Assembly: GCF_003391055.1 (NCBI RefSeq)
Contig: NZ_QUAJ01000005.1
Coordinates: 1-64,000 of the forward strand
Direction: 5' to 3'
Source: Psychrilyobacter piezotolerans
GTDB lineage: Bacteria; Fusobacteriota; Fusobacteriia; Fusobacteriales; Fusobacteriaceae
DNA length: 64,000 nt
The notes beneath the pieces are model-generated. The model was not told the origin of the DNA, did no database searches, and saw only the letters and a list, made by a program, of their open reading frames with translations. The position numbers were made by a program, and so were the translations under genes. Shown in pieces: positions 8,017 to 16,179 of this stretch (the stretch's first letter is position 1; every line of letters begins with the position of its first letter).

Positions 8017-9438
8017 CTATCTTTTTAGTTTTGCAAGCATTGCTTTTGCCACAAGAGGTTTTTGAATTACACTAGGTCCGCATATACAACCGCCTTTACA
8101 TCCCATACCTTCCAGCAGTGTATTTGACTTAGCTAATCTGAATTGTTTAAAGGCTTGAGCTCCTTCCTTAATTCCATCCATTTGAATTAATTGAAGTTCC
8201 TTTTCACATTTATTTACAACAGCCTGTGCAACTCCTCCGCTTTTGGCAAAATTCCAACCATCATAGCTTCCCTCAATTTTATCATTTGCCAAAGCTTTAA
8301 TATCAATTCCTCTGGCATCTGTCCATGATAATATATCTGTAAAGGTTAACACATTGTCTACTATACCATATTTTACAGCCTCTACCTTTTTAGCAGTGCA
8401 AGGACCGATAAATACTATCTTATATTCAGAATCTTCCTCTTTAAGCTTTTTAGCCAGAGCCATCATAGGAGAATCTACATGGGATATATATTTTGTCATG
8501 TCCGGCTGGTGAAGTTTTATATACTCGTAGAAAGCCGGACAGCAGGAAGTAGTCATTTTTTCCTCTCTTGTCTCCATTTCACCAGCTTCCTCATTGATTA
8601 CCATATCTGCACCTAATGCCACTTCAATTGATTTGGTAAATCCAAGCTCTAAAAACAATGATTTTATTTTTTCCAAAGTAATGCCTGCACCAAACTGTGT
8701 AATTATAGCGGGTGCAAACATTGCAACAACTTTATTATTATTTTTTATATGAGATGCAACATCTATCAGATGGGTTGGGGATTCTACAGCACCAAATGGA
8801 CATGCAGAATGACATGCTCCGCATGAAACACATTTGCTTCTATCTATACTTGCAACACCTTTTTCATTAGCTTTTATAGCTCCTACACCGCATGCTTTCT
8901 CACAAGGTCTTGATAATTTAACGATTGCAGAATAATCACATGCTTTTTCACAAAGTCCGCAGCCAACACATTTTTCAGCATCTATTATAGCTCTTCCTTT
9001 AGAAAAAGTAATTGCATTTTTAGGACATACTGCCTTGCAAGAATGTGCGATACAGTTTCTGCAGAGGTCTGTTGCATAATATTGACCACTCGGACACTGG
9101 TCACATGCTTCTTCAATAACTTCCACAGCATAGTCTCTACCTTCATATTCAGCGGGAATTTTTTCACAATTGAATTTCTTTTTTAACAGATCTAATAACT
9201 CAAAAAGTTCCATGTCTCTAACTTTATTGATATTGAAATTTAAATAGACCTTTATTCTCTGTTTTAAAATCTCTCTTTCCCTGTAGATTGAATCCCTGTA
9301 GGTTGGTTTTTCCCCACTTAACAGCATCTTAGGCAGTTTAGTAAGTTCTTCTAATAACACTCCATTTTCATAAAGATCTACGATTGCCTGAAGAGTAAGT
9401 TTCCTTAACTCCTTAACTGAATTTAATTTTATACTCAT
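8017..9438 (-). CDS. [FeFe] hydrogenase, group B-like
   Basis: A 473-residue hydrogenase homologue distinct from HydA. A helical N-terminal part of about 100 residues precedes several Cys-rich stretches, among them CVGCGLCEKAC and CVSCGACHSAC (plus CRNCIAHSC and CEKACGVGA), followed by an H-cluster domain with TTSCCPAFYEY, IGPCTAKKVE and EGMGCKGGCICGP. These are the three H-cluster loops in variant form: the Trp of TSCCPxW is Phe, the Met of MPC is Gly, and MAC is MGC. This pattern matches the group B FeFe hydrogenases, whose physiological role is unsettled (ferredoxin-linked H2 evolution and sensing have both been proposed). Monocistronic, with a strong TCCTCC-complement RBS; transcribed towards the fdhF-hydA operon. 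Confidence 0.88.
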   Translation of the reverse strand: MSIKLNSVKELRKLTLQAIVDLYENGVLLEELTKLPKMLLSGEKPTYRDSIYREREILKQRIKVYLNFNINKVRDMELFELLDLLKKKFNCEKIPAEYEGRDYAVEVIEEACDQCPSGQYYATDLCRNCIAHSCKAVCPKNAITFSKGRAIIDAEKCVGCGLCEKACDYSAIVKLSRPCEKACGVGAIKANEKGVASIDRSKCVSCGACHSACPFGAVESPTHLIDVASHIKNNNKVVAMFAPAIITQFGAGITLEKIKSLFLELGFTKSIEVALGADMVINEEAGEMETREEKMTTSCCPAFYEYIKLHQPDMTKYISHVDSPMMALAKKLKEEDSEYKIVFIGPCTAKKVEAVKYGIVDNVLTFTDILSWTDARGIDIKALANDKIEGSYDGWNFAKSGGVAQAVVNKCEKELQLIQMDGIKEGAQAFKQFRLAKSNTLLEGMGCKGGCICGPSVIQKPLVAKAMLAKLKR

Positions 9439-9599
9439 ATTTCCTCCTAATTATTAAAAATATTTATATTTATCGTAATTATATACTCCCTGGGGAATTG
9501 TGTAAAGTAAAATTAAAAATTAATTAAATCGGGCTTAAACGACTGCTGGAAAAAGTTTTTGGGTGGGGTATTTTTTTTTAAAATGAGAATAGAAAGGAT

Positions 9600-10151
9600 C
9601 TAAAGAGTGAGTTCCCTATATTCTTCCGGGGTATTTATATTTACAAATAACCTGTCATCATCTATCTCTACAAATTTAACCTTGGCTTTCCTTAAGGGGA
9701 TCATTATCTTGAGATCATCGTTATTTATAGCCTCTTTGATATATTTAAGAATACTTATGTTATAGAGAGCACAGAGAGGCTGAGGCCGATCCTTGTAGAT
9801 TGGGATTACAGCATCGAAATTATCCAAGTCATTATAAAAATTCAGGATTTTTTCCTGGCTTAAAAAGGGCATATCACAGGCCGCGATGAAACAGCTGTCG
9901 CTGACGGATGAAAGAGCTGTATAGATCCCTCCCAGGGGTCCCTTGCCCCTTATAAGGTCTTCAAAGGTCTCTACCTGATATTCCTTATATAAGTTTTTTT
10001 CATTGGATATTATGGCTATCCTATCAAAATCATTGAATTCATCCAGGATTCTCTGGAGAAAATACTCATTTTGAAATTTTAAAAAAGATTTGGTAAAGCC
10101 GCCCATTCGGGAATTTTTCCCCCCTGCAAGGAGGGCAATATTTTTTTTCAT
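9600..10151 (-). CDS. mobA: Molybdenum cofactor guanylyltransferase
   Basis: A 183-residue nucleotidyltransferase that attaches GMP from GTP to molybdopterin, giving the MGD cofactor used by FdhF. The N-terminal nucleotide-binding signature is seen as LLAGGKNSRMGGFTKSFL, followed by GKGPLGGIYTAL and the metal-binding segment FIAACDMPFL. Length is normal for the family. It is a single gene with RBS TAGGAG before the ATG. Its position in the formate dehydrogenase neighbourhood supports the assignment. Confidence 0.92.
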   Translation of the reverse strand: MKKNIALLAGGKNSRMGGFTKSFLKFQNEYFLQRILDEFNDFDRIAIISNEKNLYKEYQVETFEDLIRGKGPLGGIYTALSSVSDSCFIAACDMPFLSQEKILNFYNDLDNFDAVIPIYKDRPQPLCALYNISILKYIKEAINNDDLKIMIPLRKAKVKFVEIDDDRLFVNINTPEEYRELTL

Positions 10152-10283
10152 AAGAGGTGCTCCTAAAATTATAGATTTTATACCTTCCTATAATATCATA
10201 TGGAGTTTTAAACTTACATAATTATTTATTGGAATTGAATTTTCCCTTTATATTTTACACATAATTCAGGAAATATTCATAAT

Positions 10284-10688
10284 CTATAAAGATTTATATC
10301 TTTTGGAAGGTTTTCCTGAAAGGCTGCCAATAACTGCTTCCCATTTTTCTATATAAAAACATTCTAGTGCCGGATTATCAGCTGTTTTATAAATTGATTT
10401 AACGATGGGGCTTATCTCTAATATTTTTTCTTTAACAGTAATATTGTCAAGAAATACGGTTTTCCCACGTAATCTTGCCCATTCCATCTTATTGTTCATA
10501 ACAGATAACTCAACATTAGGATTTACCATAAGCTGATTATATACTTCTTTTTGATTATTTGTACAAAAATAAAATCTATTTCCTTCACCATACATAAAAT
10601 CAAAGGGTCTTACTCTGGGTTCTCCCTTTTCAACTGTAGCTAAATATGTATGTGGATTTTCTTCTAAAAATTTAATGATTTCATTCAT
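10284..10688 (-). CDS. Pyridoxamine 5'-phosphate oxidase-like flavin-binding protein
   Basis: A 134-residue split-barrel protein of the PPOX class. The segment TYLATVEKGEPRVRPFDFMY followed by RFYFCTNNQKEVYNQL is the usual FMN-contact layout. These small proteins bind FMN, F420 or haem and often act as reductases or stress proteins; the substrate is not predictable. It lies 16 bp downstream of the class M sirtuin gene on the same strand, so it is probably the last gene of a macrodomain-sirtuin-PPOX operon. Confidence 0.8.
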   Translation of the reverse strand: MNEIIKFLEENPHTYLATVEKGEPRVRPFDFMYGEGNRFYFCTNNQKEVYNQLMVNPNVELSVMNNKMEWARLRGKTVFLDNITVKEKILEISPIVKSIYKTADNPALECFYIEKWEAVIGSLSGKPSKRYKSL

Positions 10689-10704
10689 TTTTATCTCCTT
10701 TTTT

Positions 10705-11592
10705 CTATTTATTTAATAACTTTTCCAATACTTTTATAATATCTTCACCTAGTGATATGGCTTTATTTTTAAGATTTTCATTAAGCCGTGAATCCGATTT
10801 ATTTATTCTTACAAGGCTGGCATTTTCAAACTCCTGGGTCATAATCTCAAAGGGGTACCTGATCAAGCCGGGGGTATTATAACCTATCCCCAATTCAAGA
10901 AATAACAGTTTTTTACCTTTATTTTTATTGATGAAACCTTTGTAATCTCCAAGGTTTTTCATATGAGGGGTTTCTACGAAGGTGTTATCGCATCTGAGGT
11001 TCGGCACAAGAGGCTTGTTACACCTTGGACACAATGGGATATCCTTTTTATCTATTTCATATGGAGAGATCATATTATCTATCATAGTTCTTACCATATG
11101 GGCATTATAATAAATTTCATCGGAACATGGTTCAGAACACTGGAAAAAAGCGTAATCACCTTGCGGGGCAAATATTCTTTCCTTTGAAAATTCTGTTTTT
11201 TCAAACTGTCCGTCAGCATTACTTGTAATTATAAAGTGATCTTTATCTTTTACTAACTCATATAGAAGTGAATGGCTCTTTAAAAGTTCAGTTTCATATC
11301 TTATATGGTATATATGTCTTGCCCAGTATCCCCAATATTTTTGAGGATTAGAATCCTTTAAAACCCAGTATCGTCCCTGAAGGGCAGGAAGGGAATTAAA
11401 TCCCATCTTATAATATTCAGGAAACCATTTTTTTACTAATTCAACATCATAATAATTTAATCCTCCAGATGCTGAAAGACCGGCACCACCACCAATTACT
11501 ATTGCGTCAGCTTCCTTAATCCAGTTTTTGATTTTTTTAATATCATCGGAGGAGTTTTTTGTATATTTCATTGTCTTTATCTTTGAAAACAT
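10705..11592 (-). CDS. Class M sirtuin (SirTM), putative protein ADP-ribosyltransferase
   Basis: A 295-residue Sir2-fold NAD-dependent enzyme. The Rossmann NAD motif is seen as AIVIGGGAGLSASGG, and a zinc ribbon is built from CSEPC and CPRCNKP. The catalytic region reads TSNADGQFEKTEF...APQGDYAFFQC, with Gln where deacetylases have the catalytic His; this substitution is typical of class M sirtuins, which act as ADP-ribosyltransferases. It overlaps the 3' end of the upstream macrodomain gene by 50 bp, the arrangement known for the SirTM/macrodomain stress systems of Staphylococcus and Streptococcus. The usual target and activator genes (GcvH-like carrier, LplA2-type lipoate ligase) are not in this window. 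Start chosen by AGGGTGA; MKYTK at 11571 is an alternative. Confidence 0.87.
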   Translation of the reverse strand: MFSKIKTMKYTKNSSDDIKKIKNWIKEADAIVIGGGAGLSASGGLNYYDVELVKKWFPEYYKMGFNSLPALQGRYWVLKDSNPQKYWGYWARHIYHIRYETELLKSHSLLYELVKDKDHFIITSNADGQFEKTEFSKERIFAPQGDYAFFQCSEPCSDEIYYNAHMVRTMIDNMISPYEIDKKDIPLCPRCNKPLVPNLRCDNTFVETPHMKNLGDYKGFINKNKGKKLLFLELGIGYNTPGLIRYPFEIMTQEFENASLVRINKSDSRLNENLKNKAISLGEDIIKVLEKLLNK

Positions 11593-12316
11593 TAAAAATC
11601 ACCCTTTTTAAATTTGTACTGCCTTTTAAATATTCAGTTACTGTATTAACAGCTGTTTCAGCAGCCTCTTCATTGGGAAATCTAAATTCTCCCGTGGAAA
11701 TACAACAAAAAGCTATAGATTCCAATTTATATTCATCTGCTATTTTCATACATGACAGATAACAATTTCTTAAATCTTCAATGTCATGATCTTTCAGCTT
11801 CCCTTTTATAATAGGACCTACCGTATGAATAATATATTTTGAAGGTAGATTATAACCTCTTGTTATCTTAGCGGTTCCTGTTTTTTCCAGAGATCCCTGC
11901 TGCTTCATCAGCCTATCACACTCCAGTCTAAGTTGGATTCCAGCCATAGAATGGATAGCATTATCGATGCACCTGTGACCTGGGATAAAGCATCCTAACA
12001 TCTGGTTATTGGCCGCATTCACTATTGCATCTGCATTTAAAGTAGTTATATCTCCCTGCCATAAAATTAATCTGCTGTCTATTGATACAGATTTTAAATT
12101 ATCTGCATCTGTTATCTTATTGTTTATGGTTTTTAAATACTTATCCTGTACATTTAAAAAATCATCTGAAACAGGAAGAGCCTCTCTTATATTCATCAGA
12201 TGACGGATAAGTATTTTTTTCCCTTCTATATCCTTAGGTATGGCTATCCTGCCGTACTTTCTTTTTTCTTCCAATAGGTTTTTTAATAAATAATCAGCCA
12301 TTTCTATTAAATTCAT
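11543..12316 (-). CDS. Zinc-dependent macrodomain protein, putative ADP-ribosyl hydrolase
   Basis: A 257-residue protein. An N-terminal helical region of about 85 residues precedes a macrodomain with LWQGDITTLNADAIVNAANN, the zinc-site segment MLGCFIPGHRCIDNAIHSMA, IIHTVGPII and ISTGEFRFPN. The GC..P.H.CID segment is the mark of the SirTM-linked macrodomains, which remove ADP-ribose that the partner sirtuin attaches. It overlaps the sirtuin gene at its end, implying coupled translation, and has a good RBS (AAGGAGAT). Together the two would form a reversible protein ADP-ribosylation switch in the cytoplasm; the substrate is unknown here. Confidence 0.88.
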   Translation of the reverse strand: MNLIEMADYLLKNLLEEKRKYGRIAIPKDIEGKKILIRHLMNIREALPVSDDFLNVQDKYLKTINNKITDADNLKSVSIDSRLILWQGDITTLNADAIVNAANNQMLGCFIPGHRCIDNAIHSMAGIQLRLECDRLMKQQGSLEKTGTAKITRGYNLPSKYIIHTVGPIIKGKLKDHDIEDLRNCYLSCMKIADEYKLESIAFCCISTGEFRFPNEEAAETAVNTVTEYLKGSTNLKRVIFNVFKDKDNEIYKKLLR

Positions 12317-12400
12317 AAACTATCTCCTTAAAAAAATTGTATGATCCGGTGAATTAAATAGTACAAAGTTTAAATATTTAATTTAGTTAAAATTTTTATT

Positions 12401-13078
12401 TTAAAACGGAGAAGATAAGTCTATTGCACCCACCGGACATACTGAAATACAGTCACCACAATCATCACATCTCTCAGAGATTACACGGTATGGAGTTCCC
12501 TTTTCTATTGCTTTAAAGCTGCATTTTTTATAACATAATCCACATTGGATACACCTGTCTGTTATCTTTGGACCAGCTTCATTATACGGCATACCCCCAA
12601 AAGCAGCTCTTGTTCTCAATAATTTATGATCTCTGTTTTTACAAGAAAAATCAAAATCGAAGATTTCAACTTTTGCCTTATGTATCATGAAGTTTCCTTT
12701 TTTCATAGCGGAATACTTATCCATATCATATACAGCCAGCTGAAGGTCCTTGTTTGTTTTGGCTTTTTCTCTGACTTCTTCTTCAGGCATAAATCTGACT
12801 TCACCGATAAGTCTGATAGAATAACCTGGGGGAAACTCAGCTCCTAAATCTCCGTCGTGAGATAATATTCTGGTATCACTTACACCGCAGACAGTTATTT
12901 TTCCAGTTTCCATAAGTTGTCTCCCAAAAGGTTTATTCCACATAGTTCTAAAATATATTCCCTCTTCATCACATCCGTTAAAATGAGCTACTCTGCTGTG
13001 AACTTCGTTGTTGTAAATAGTGGAAAAAGTCAGAACACCAATCCTGTCAAATAATTCGTAGATTTCTTTAATTTTCAT
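12401..13078 (-). CDS. PPOX-type flavoprotein fused to a two-cluster ferredoxin domain
   Basis: A 225-residue fusion. Residues 1-150 form a split-barrel flavin-binding domain ([30 protein letters not shown]). The C-terminal 60 residues carry two [4Fe-4S] motifs, [11 protein letters not shown] and [15 protein letters not shown]. This suggests a ferredoxin-type electron entry to a bound FMN, hence a reductase of unknown substrate. It has a good RBS (AAGGAGTG) and stands alone. The 13079-13206 gap holds only a 27-codon minus-strand open frame that I do not interpret. Confidence 0.82.
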   Translation of the reverse strand: MKIKEIYELFDRIGVLTFSTIYNNEVHSRVAHFNGCDEEGIYFRTMWNKPFGRQLMETGKITVCGVSDTRILSHDGDLGAEFPPGYSIRLIGEVRFMPEEEVREKAKTNKDLQLAVYDMDKYSAMKKGNFMIHKAKVEIFDFDFSCKNRDHKLLRTRAAFGGMPYNEAGPKITDRCIQCGLCYKKCSFKAIEKGTPYRVISERCDDCGDCISVCPVGAIDLSSPF

Positions 13079-13206
13079 CTCATCACTCCTTGTTTTTTTT
13101 ATTAAGTTAACCCCAGCTACTTTATATCTTCTTCAACAGCTAGCGTTCCATAGACAAATTTACCCGAATCAAAGGGGCACTTTAAGGCCGTTAAATACAT
13201 TTTAAT

Positions 13207-13923
13207 TTAAAACTGTTCATGTTCTAAAAATTTTTTTAATTCTTCCGTGTTTGGATCTGTTAAAATATTAACTTCACCTTTTTCATGAATTTTTCCATCA
13301 TTCATAAACAATACATAATCTGCAAATTTTTTTACAAAACTTATTTCATGTGTTACAAAAATAAAGTGTTTTCCAGAAGTTCTCAATTCAGTAACTGCTT
13401 CTAATACCTCTTTTGTAAGTATCGGATCGAGTGCTGCTGTAGGTTCATCCATAAAGATTAATTTTGGATCGGTTGACAGTGCTCTGGCTATTGCTGCTCT
13501 TTGAGCTTGTCCTCCTGAAACTTTTGAAGGTTTTTTATGCATTTCATTTTCTAAATGCAGCTGTCTTAAAAGATTTTTTCCTATCTCCTCGGCTTCTTCC
13601 TTTTCATAACCTTTTGTTTTTTCTAAAATCAGGCTTATATTTTTTAAAAGAGATAAGTGGGGGAAAAGGTTATGCTGTTGAAAAACCATTCCAATCTTAT
13701 TTTGATATTCTTTCAAATTACTTTTATCAACAGATGTATTATTTATAATTATTTCGCCTGCATCAGCAAATTCAATCCCTGCCAGCAGTCTGAGAAGTGT
13801 AGATTTTCCACATCCGCTTTTCCCGATAATTCCAATAGATTTATAACCCGATAATTCCAAACTGATATCTTTGAGAATTAACTGTTCATATGATTTTTTT
13901 ATGTTTTTTAACTTTAACTGCAC
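13207..13923 (-). CDS. Polar amino acid ABC transporter, ATP-binding subunit
   Basis: A 238-residue ATPase with Walker A GIIGKSGCGKSTLL, Q-loop FQQHNLF, signature VSGGQAQR, Walker B LIFMDEPTAALDP and the H-loop VTHE. It is the third gene of a minus-strand operon with a permease and binding protein and starts with GTG after TAGGAGGT. The layout matches the polar-amino-acid uptake (PAAT) family. The substrate is not fixed by sequence; glutamine, histidine, arginine or cystine are all possible. Regulation is probably by the adjacent MarR protein through the operator at 15603-15620. Confidence 0.9.
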   Translation of the reverse strand: MQLKLKNIKKSYEQLILKDISLELSGYKSIGIIGKSGCGKSTLLRLLAGIEFADAGEIIINNTSVDKSNLKEYQNKIGMVFQQHNLFPHLSLLKNISLILEKTKGYEKEEAEEIGKNLLRQLHLENEMHKKPSKVSGGQAQRAAIARALSTDPKLIFMDEPTAALDPILTKEVLEAVTELRTSGKHFIFVTHEISFVKKFADYVLFMNDGKIHEKGEVNILTDPNTEELKKFLEHEQF

Positions 13924-13932
13924 AGAGACCTC

Positions 13933-14679
13933 CTAATCATTTTGATTCCATTGTTTTGAATAATATTTTGCCAGTCTAGATAAAGGGATTGTTATAACTA
14001 AATATACCATCCAAAGTACAAAATATCCTTCTATATATCGATATGTACGGTTAGAAACTACACTAACCGAATAAAATATTTCAGATATTGCAATTGTACT
14101 TAAAATGGAAGTTCCCTTTACTATGGAGGATAGATTATTAATTAATCCAGGGATAATTGACTTGATCATCTGCGGTAAAATAATATAACGATATCTCTGA
14201 AAAAGATTAAATCCGTAGAAATCCATTACGATAAATTGATTTTCATCAATTGTATTATAAGCCCCTTCATAAACATTGGTCATATAAGGACTCATATAAA
14301 GTGTAAGAGCCGTAAAACCTAACATCAGTTTATCACTGATATTAAAAGCCACACCTATTATGTAAACTACAACGAACACTAAAACCAGCAAGGGGGTTCC
14401 CATAACGATCTCTTTATATACTATAATCAAATACTTTAAATATCTATTGGAAGATTCTGTCATTAAAAACAAGAGAAACCCTACAATCATACTTGCAAAC
14501 AATACTGCTAAACTCAAAAAAACTGTTGTTCCTATAGCTTTTATCAATTGTTTTTTGTATTGGAAAATAACTGAAAAATCCAGTACATCTGCTACCTGAT
14601 TGATAATAAAAGTAAAAAAAAGTATATAGACAATGGCAATAACAATAACCGGTAATATTCTTTTCTTTAACATAATCAT
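13933..14679 (-). CDS. Polar amino acid ABC transporter permease
   Basis: A 248-residue inner-membrane subunit of the HisM/GlnP type. About five hydrophobic segments are visible, with the EAA-like coupling segment near QFIVMDFYGFNLFQRYRYIILPQ. Its ATG overlaps the stop of the binding-protein gene (ATGA), so translation is coupled. Works with the ATPase immediately downstream to import an amino acid. Confidence 0.88.
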   Translation of the reverse strand: MIMLKKRILPVIVIAIVYILFFTFIINQVADVLDFSVIFQYKKQLIKAIGTTVFLSLAVLFASMIVGFLLFLMTESSNRYLKYLIIVYKEIVMGTPLLVLVFVVVYIIGVAFNISDKLMLGFTALTLYMSPYMTNVYEGAYNTIDENQFIVMDFYGFNLFQRYRYIILPQMIKSIIPGLINNLSSIVKGTSILSTIAISEIFYSVSVVSNRTYRYIEGYFVLWMVYLVITIPLSRLAKYYSKQWNQND

Positions 14680-15494
14680 TGACCAGGGGATAAATAGTAA
14701 TCTAAAGTCATATTATCATCATATAACTTTTCTTTAATTGCTTGATCCCAATCCTTTCTTAATTGATTATTTAAACCGCTTGATTCCATTTTTTCAATAA
14801 ACTCATTAACCTTCTTTAACAGCTCGGCATTTCCTTGCTTAACCGCCATACCTGTTAAACTGAACTCTATAGGGTTTTTATACATAATTGTTGTATCTTT
14901 ATTTGTAGCATGCATACCGTAAAGAGTATATGATCCGACTAAAGCATCGGAATTACCTGTAACAACTTCTCGTTCAGCCACAGCATCAGAAGTTATACTT
15001 TTAACTTCGTAACCGTATGACTGGGGAATCGATACAGCTATTGAACCGTTTATCCCAATAAAATTAGTGTTTTTAATATTAAAAAACTTCTCAATAGGCA
15101 TATCATTTGTGATATCATGAAAATCAGCAAATTCTTTATTTACTAAAGCTACAATTTTACCGTATAAATAAGGGTTACTAAAATCAACTGTTTTTTCACG
15201 TTCTTCGGTAATGCTCATAGAACCGATAATGATATCTATCTCTTTTCTCTGGAGGGCAGGAATAAGCATGGAAAATTCAGTATTAACAATTTCTACATTT
15301 TTCCCTAAATATTCTCCCAATGCTTCAGCAATATCTATCTCTATGCCCGACGGATTTCCATTATTATCAGACCCTGTAAACGGATAAAATTTTAAATCCA
15401 TTCCTACACGAAGGGTTTCTGTCTGCTCTTTTGAACATGCCATGAGAAATAACAAGAGAATAACTGCTAATGTTTTTAAAAATATTTTTTTCAT
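14676..15494 (-). CDS. Amino acid ABC transporter substrate-binding lipoprotein
   Basis: A 272-residue type-II binding protein with a lipoprotein signal ending in LLFLMACSK, so it should be acylated and anchored at the periplasmic face. Family motifs seen are LRVGMDLKFYPFTG, GIEIDIAEALGEYLG, DIIIGSMSITEEREKTVDFS. First gene of the three-gene ABC operon. Upstream lies a MarR operator (15603-15620), about 110 bp before the start codon. Sequence does not settle which amino acid is bound. Confidence 0.88.
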   Translation of the reverse strand: MKKIFLKTLAVILLLFLMACSKEQTETLRVGMDLKFYPFTGSDNNGNPSGIEIDIAEALGEYLGKNVEIVNTEFSMLIPALQRKEIDIIIGSMSITEEREKTVDFSNPYLYGKIVALVNKEFADFHDITNDMPIEKFFNIKNTNFIGINGSIAVSIPQSYGYEVKSITSDAVAEREVVTGNSDALVGSYTLYGMHATNKDTTIMYKNPIEFSLTGMAVKQGNAELLKKVNEFIEKMESSGLNNQLRKDWDQAIKEKLYDDNMTLDYYLSPGQ

Positions 15495-15602
15495 ATTTTC
15501 ACTCCTTATATAAATTAATTAAAAATTATTGAAGATCTTATAAAGGTCTTCATAATTTCAACTTTGAACAGTATGTTAATTTTTTTAAATTCAACCTCCA
15601 TT

Positions 15603-15620
15603 TACTTGGATGTCCAAGTA
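15603..15620. promoter_or_regulatory. MarR operator upstream of the amino acid ABC operon
   Basis: TACTTGGATGTCCAAGTA is an almost perfect 18-bp palindrome. The same palindrome with AT instead of GT at the centre lies just before the marR gene at 16100-16117. Identical half-sites (ACTTGGA/TCCAAGT) at both promoters of this pair of units make a MarR binding site very likely. Confidence 0.8.
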
Positions 15621-15630
15621 TGTTTTTAAA

Positions 15631-15665
15631 AAAATAGAATTAGTGGGACTAATTCTATTTTTCTT
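15631..15665. terminator. Terminator overlapping the marR stop
   Basis: AAAATAGAATTAG pairs with CTAATTCTATTTTT around GTGGGA. The marR stop codon (15655-15657) lies inside the stem. Confidence 0.65.
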
Positions 15666-16089
15666 CTTTAAAATTATTGTATATTTTGATTAAAACATTT
15701 CTAAAAATTTCTTTTTCTTCTTCTTTAACTCCTTTAAATTGGATATCATATAATTTCTCAGAAATTTGATTAAAACCTTCCTCTAACTCCTTCCCTTTAG
15801 GTGTTAGAAATACGAAATTTGATCGCTGATCGCTTTCGTTTTTCTTTGTGGCTGTAAAGCCAATCTTATTCAATTTTTTTACCAAGGTGGTAACAGTTGA
15901 ACGGTCTTTGTTGATTTTTTCTGCAATTTCAGTCATTGTCAATTCCCCATGTTTTATCAGTGTAACTATGATATCACCGTGGGAAGGGACAATTCCTTTT
16001 ATTCCCAGTTTTTCTAATTCAGAAATAATAAACATGCTGGAAATTTCTCTAATTTTACTTATTAAATTAATCGTATTGTCATATCTCAT
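15655..16089 (-). CDS. MarR family transcriptional regulator
   Basis: A 144-residue winged-helix repressor. The recognition region reads LTMTEIAEKINKDRSTVTTLVKKLNKIGF and the wing KKNESDQRSNFVFLTPKGKEL, as in the family. It probably binds the palindromes at 15603-15620 and 16100-16117 and so controls both itself and the ABC operon. The upstream palindrome ends only 11 bp before the start codon, and no clear Shine-Dalgarno sequence is seen, so translation may be leaderless or weak. The ligand is unknown. Confidence 0.88.
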   Translation of the reverse strand: MRYDNTINLISKIREISSMFIISELEKLGIKGIVPSHGDIIVTLIKHGELTMTEIAEKINKDRSTVTTLVKKLNKIGFTATKKNESDQRSNFVFLTPKGKELEEGFNQISEKLYDIQFKGVKEEEKEIFRNVLIKIYNNFKEEK

Positions 16090-16099
16090 AAATCTATTT

Positions 16100-16117
16100 T
16101 ACTTGGATATCCAAGTA
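16100..16117. promoter_or_regulatory. MarR operator at the marR start (autoregulation)
   Basis: TACTTGGATATCCAAGTA is a perfect 18-bp palindrome matching the site at 15603-15620. It lies between the marR start codon and the end of the upstream reductase gene. Confidence 0.8.
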
Positions 16118-16179
16118 AAGTCAAGATTTTTTTTATCCAACATATGCCCTTAAAGAAGTTCCAGGTGTCGCATGTATAA

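Noticed and set aside
13107-13199. 27-codon minus-strand frame between the PPOX-ferredoxin gene and the ABC ATPase gene
   Set aside because: Too short to judge, with no clear RBS and no known motif.
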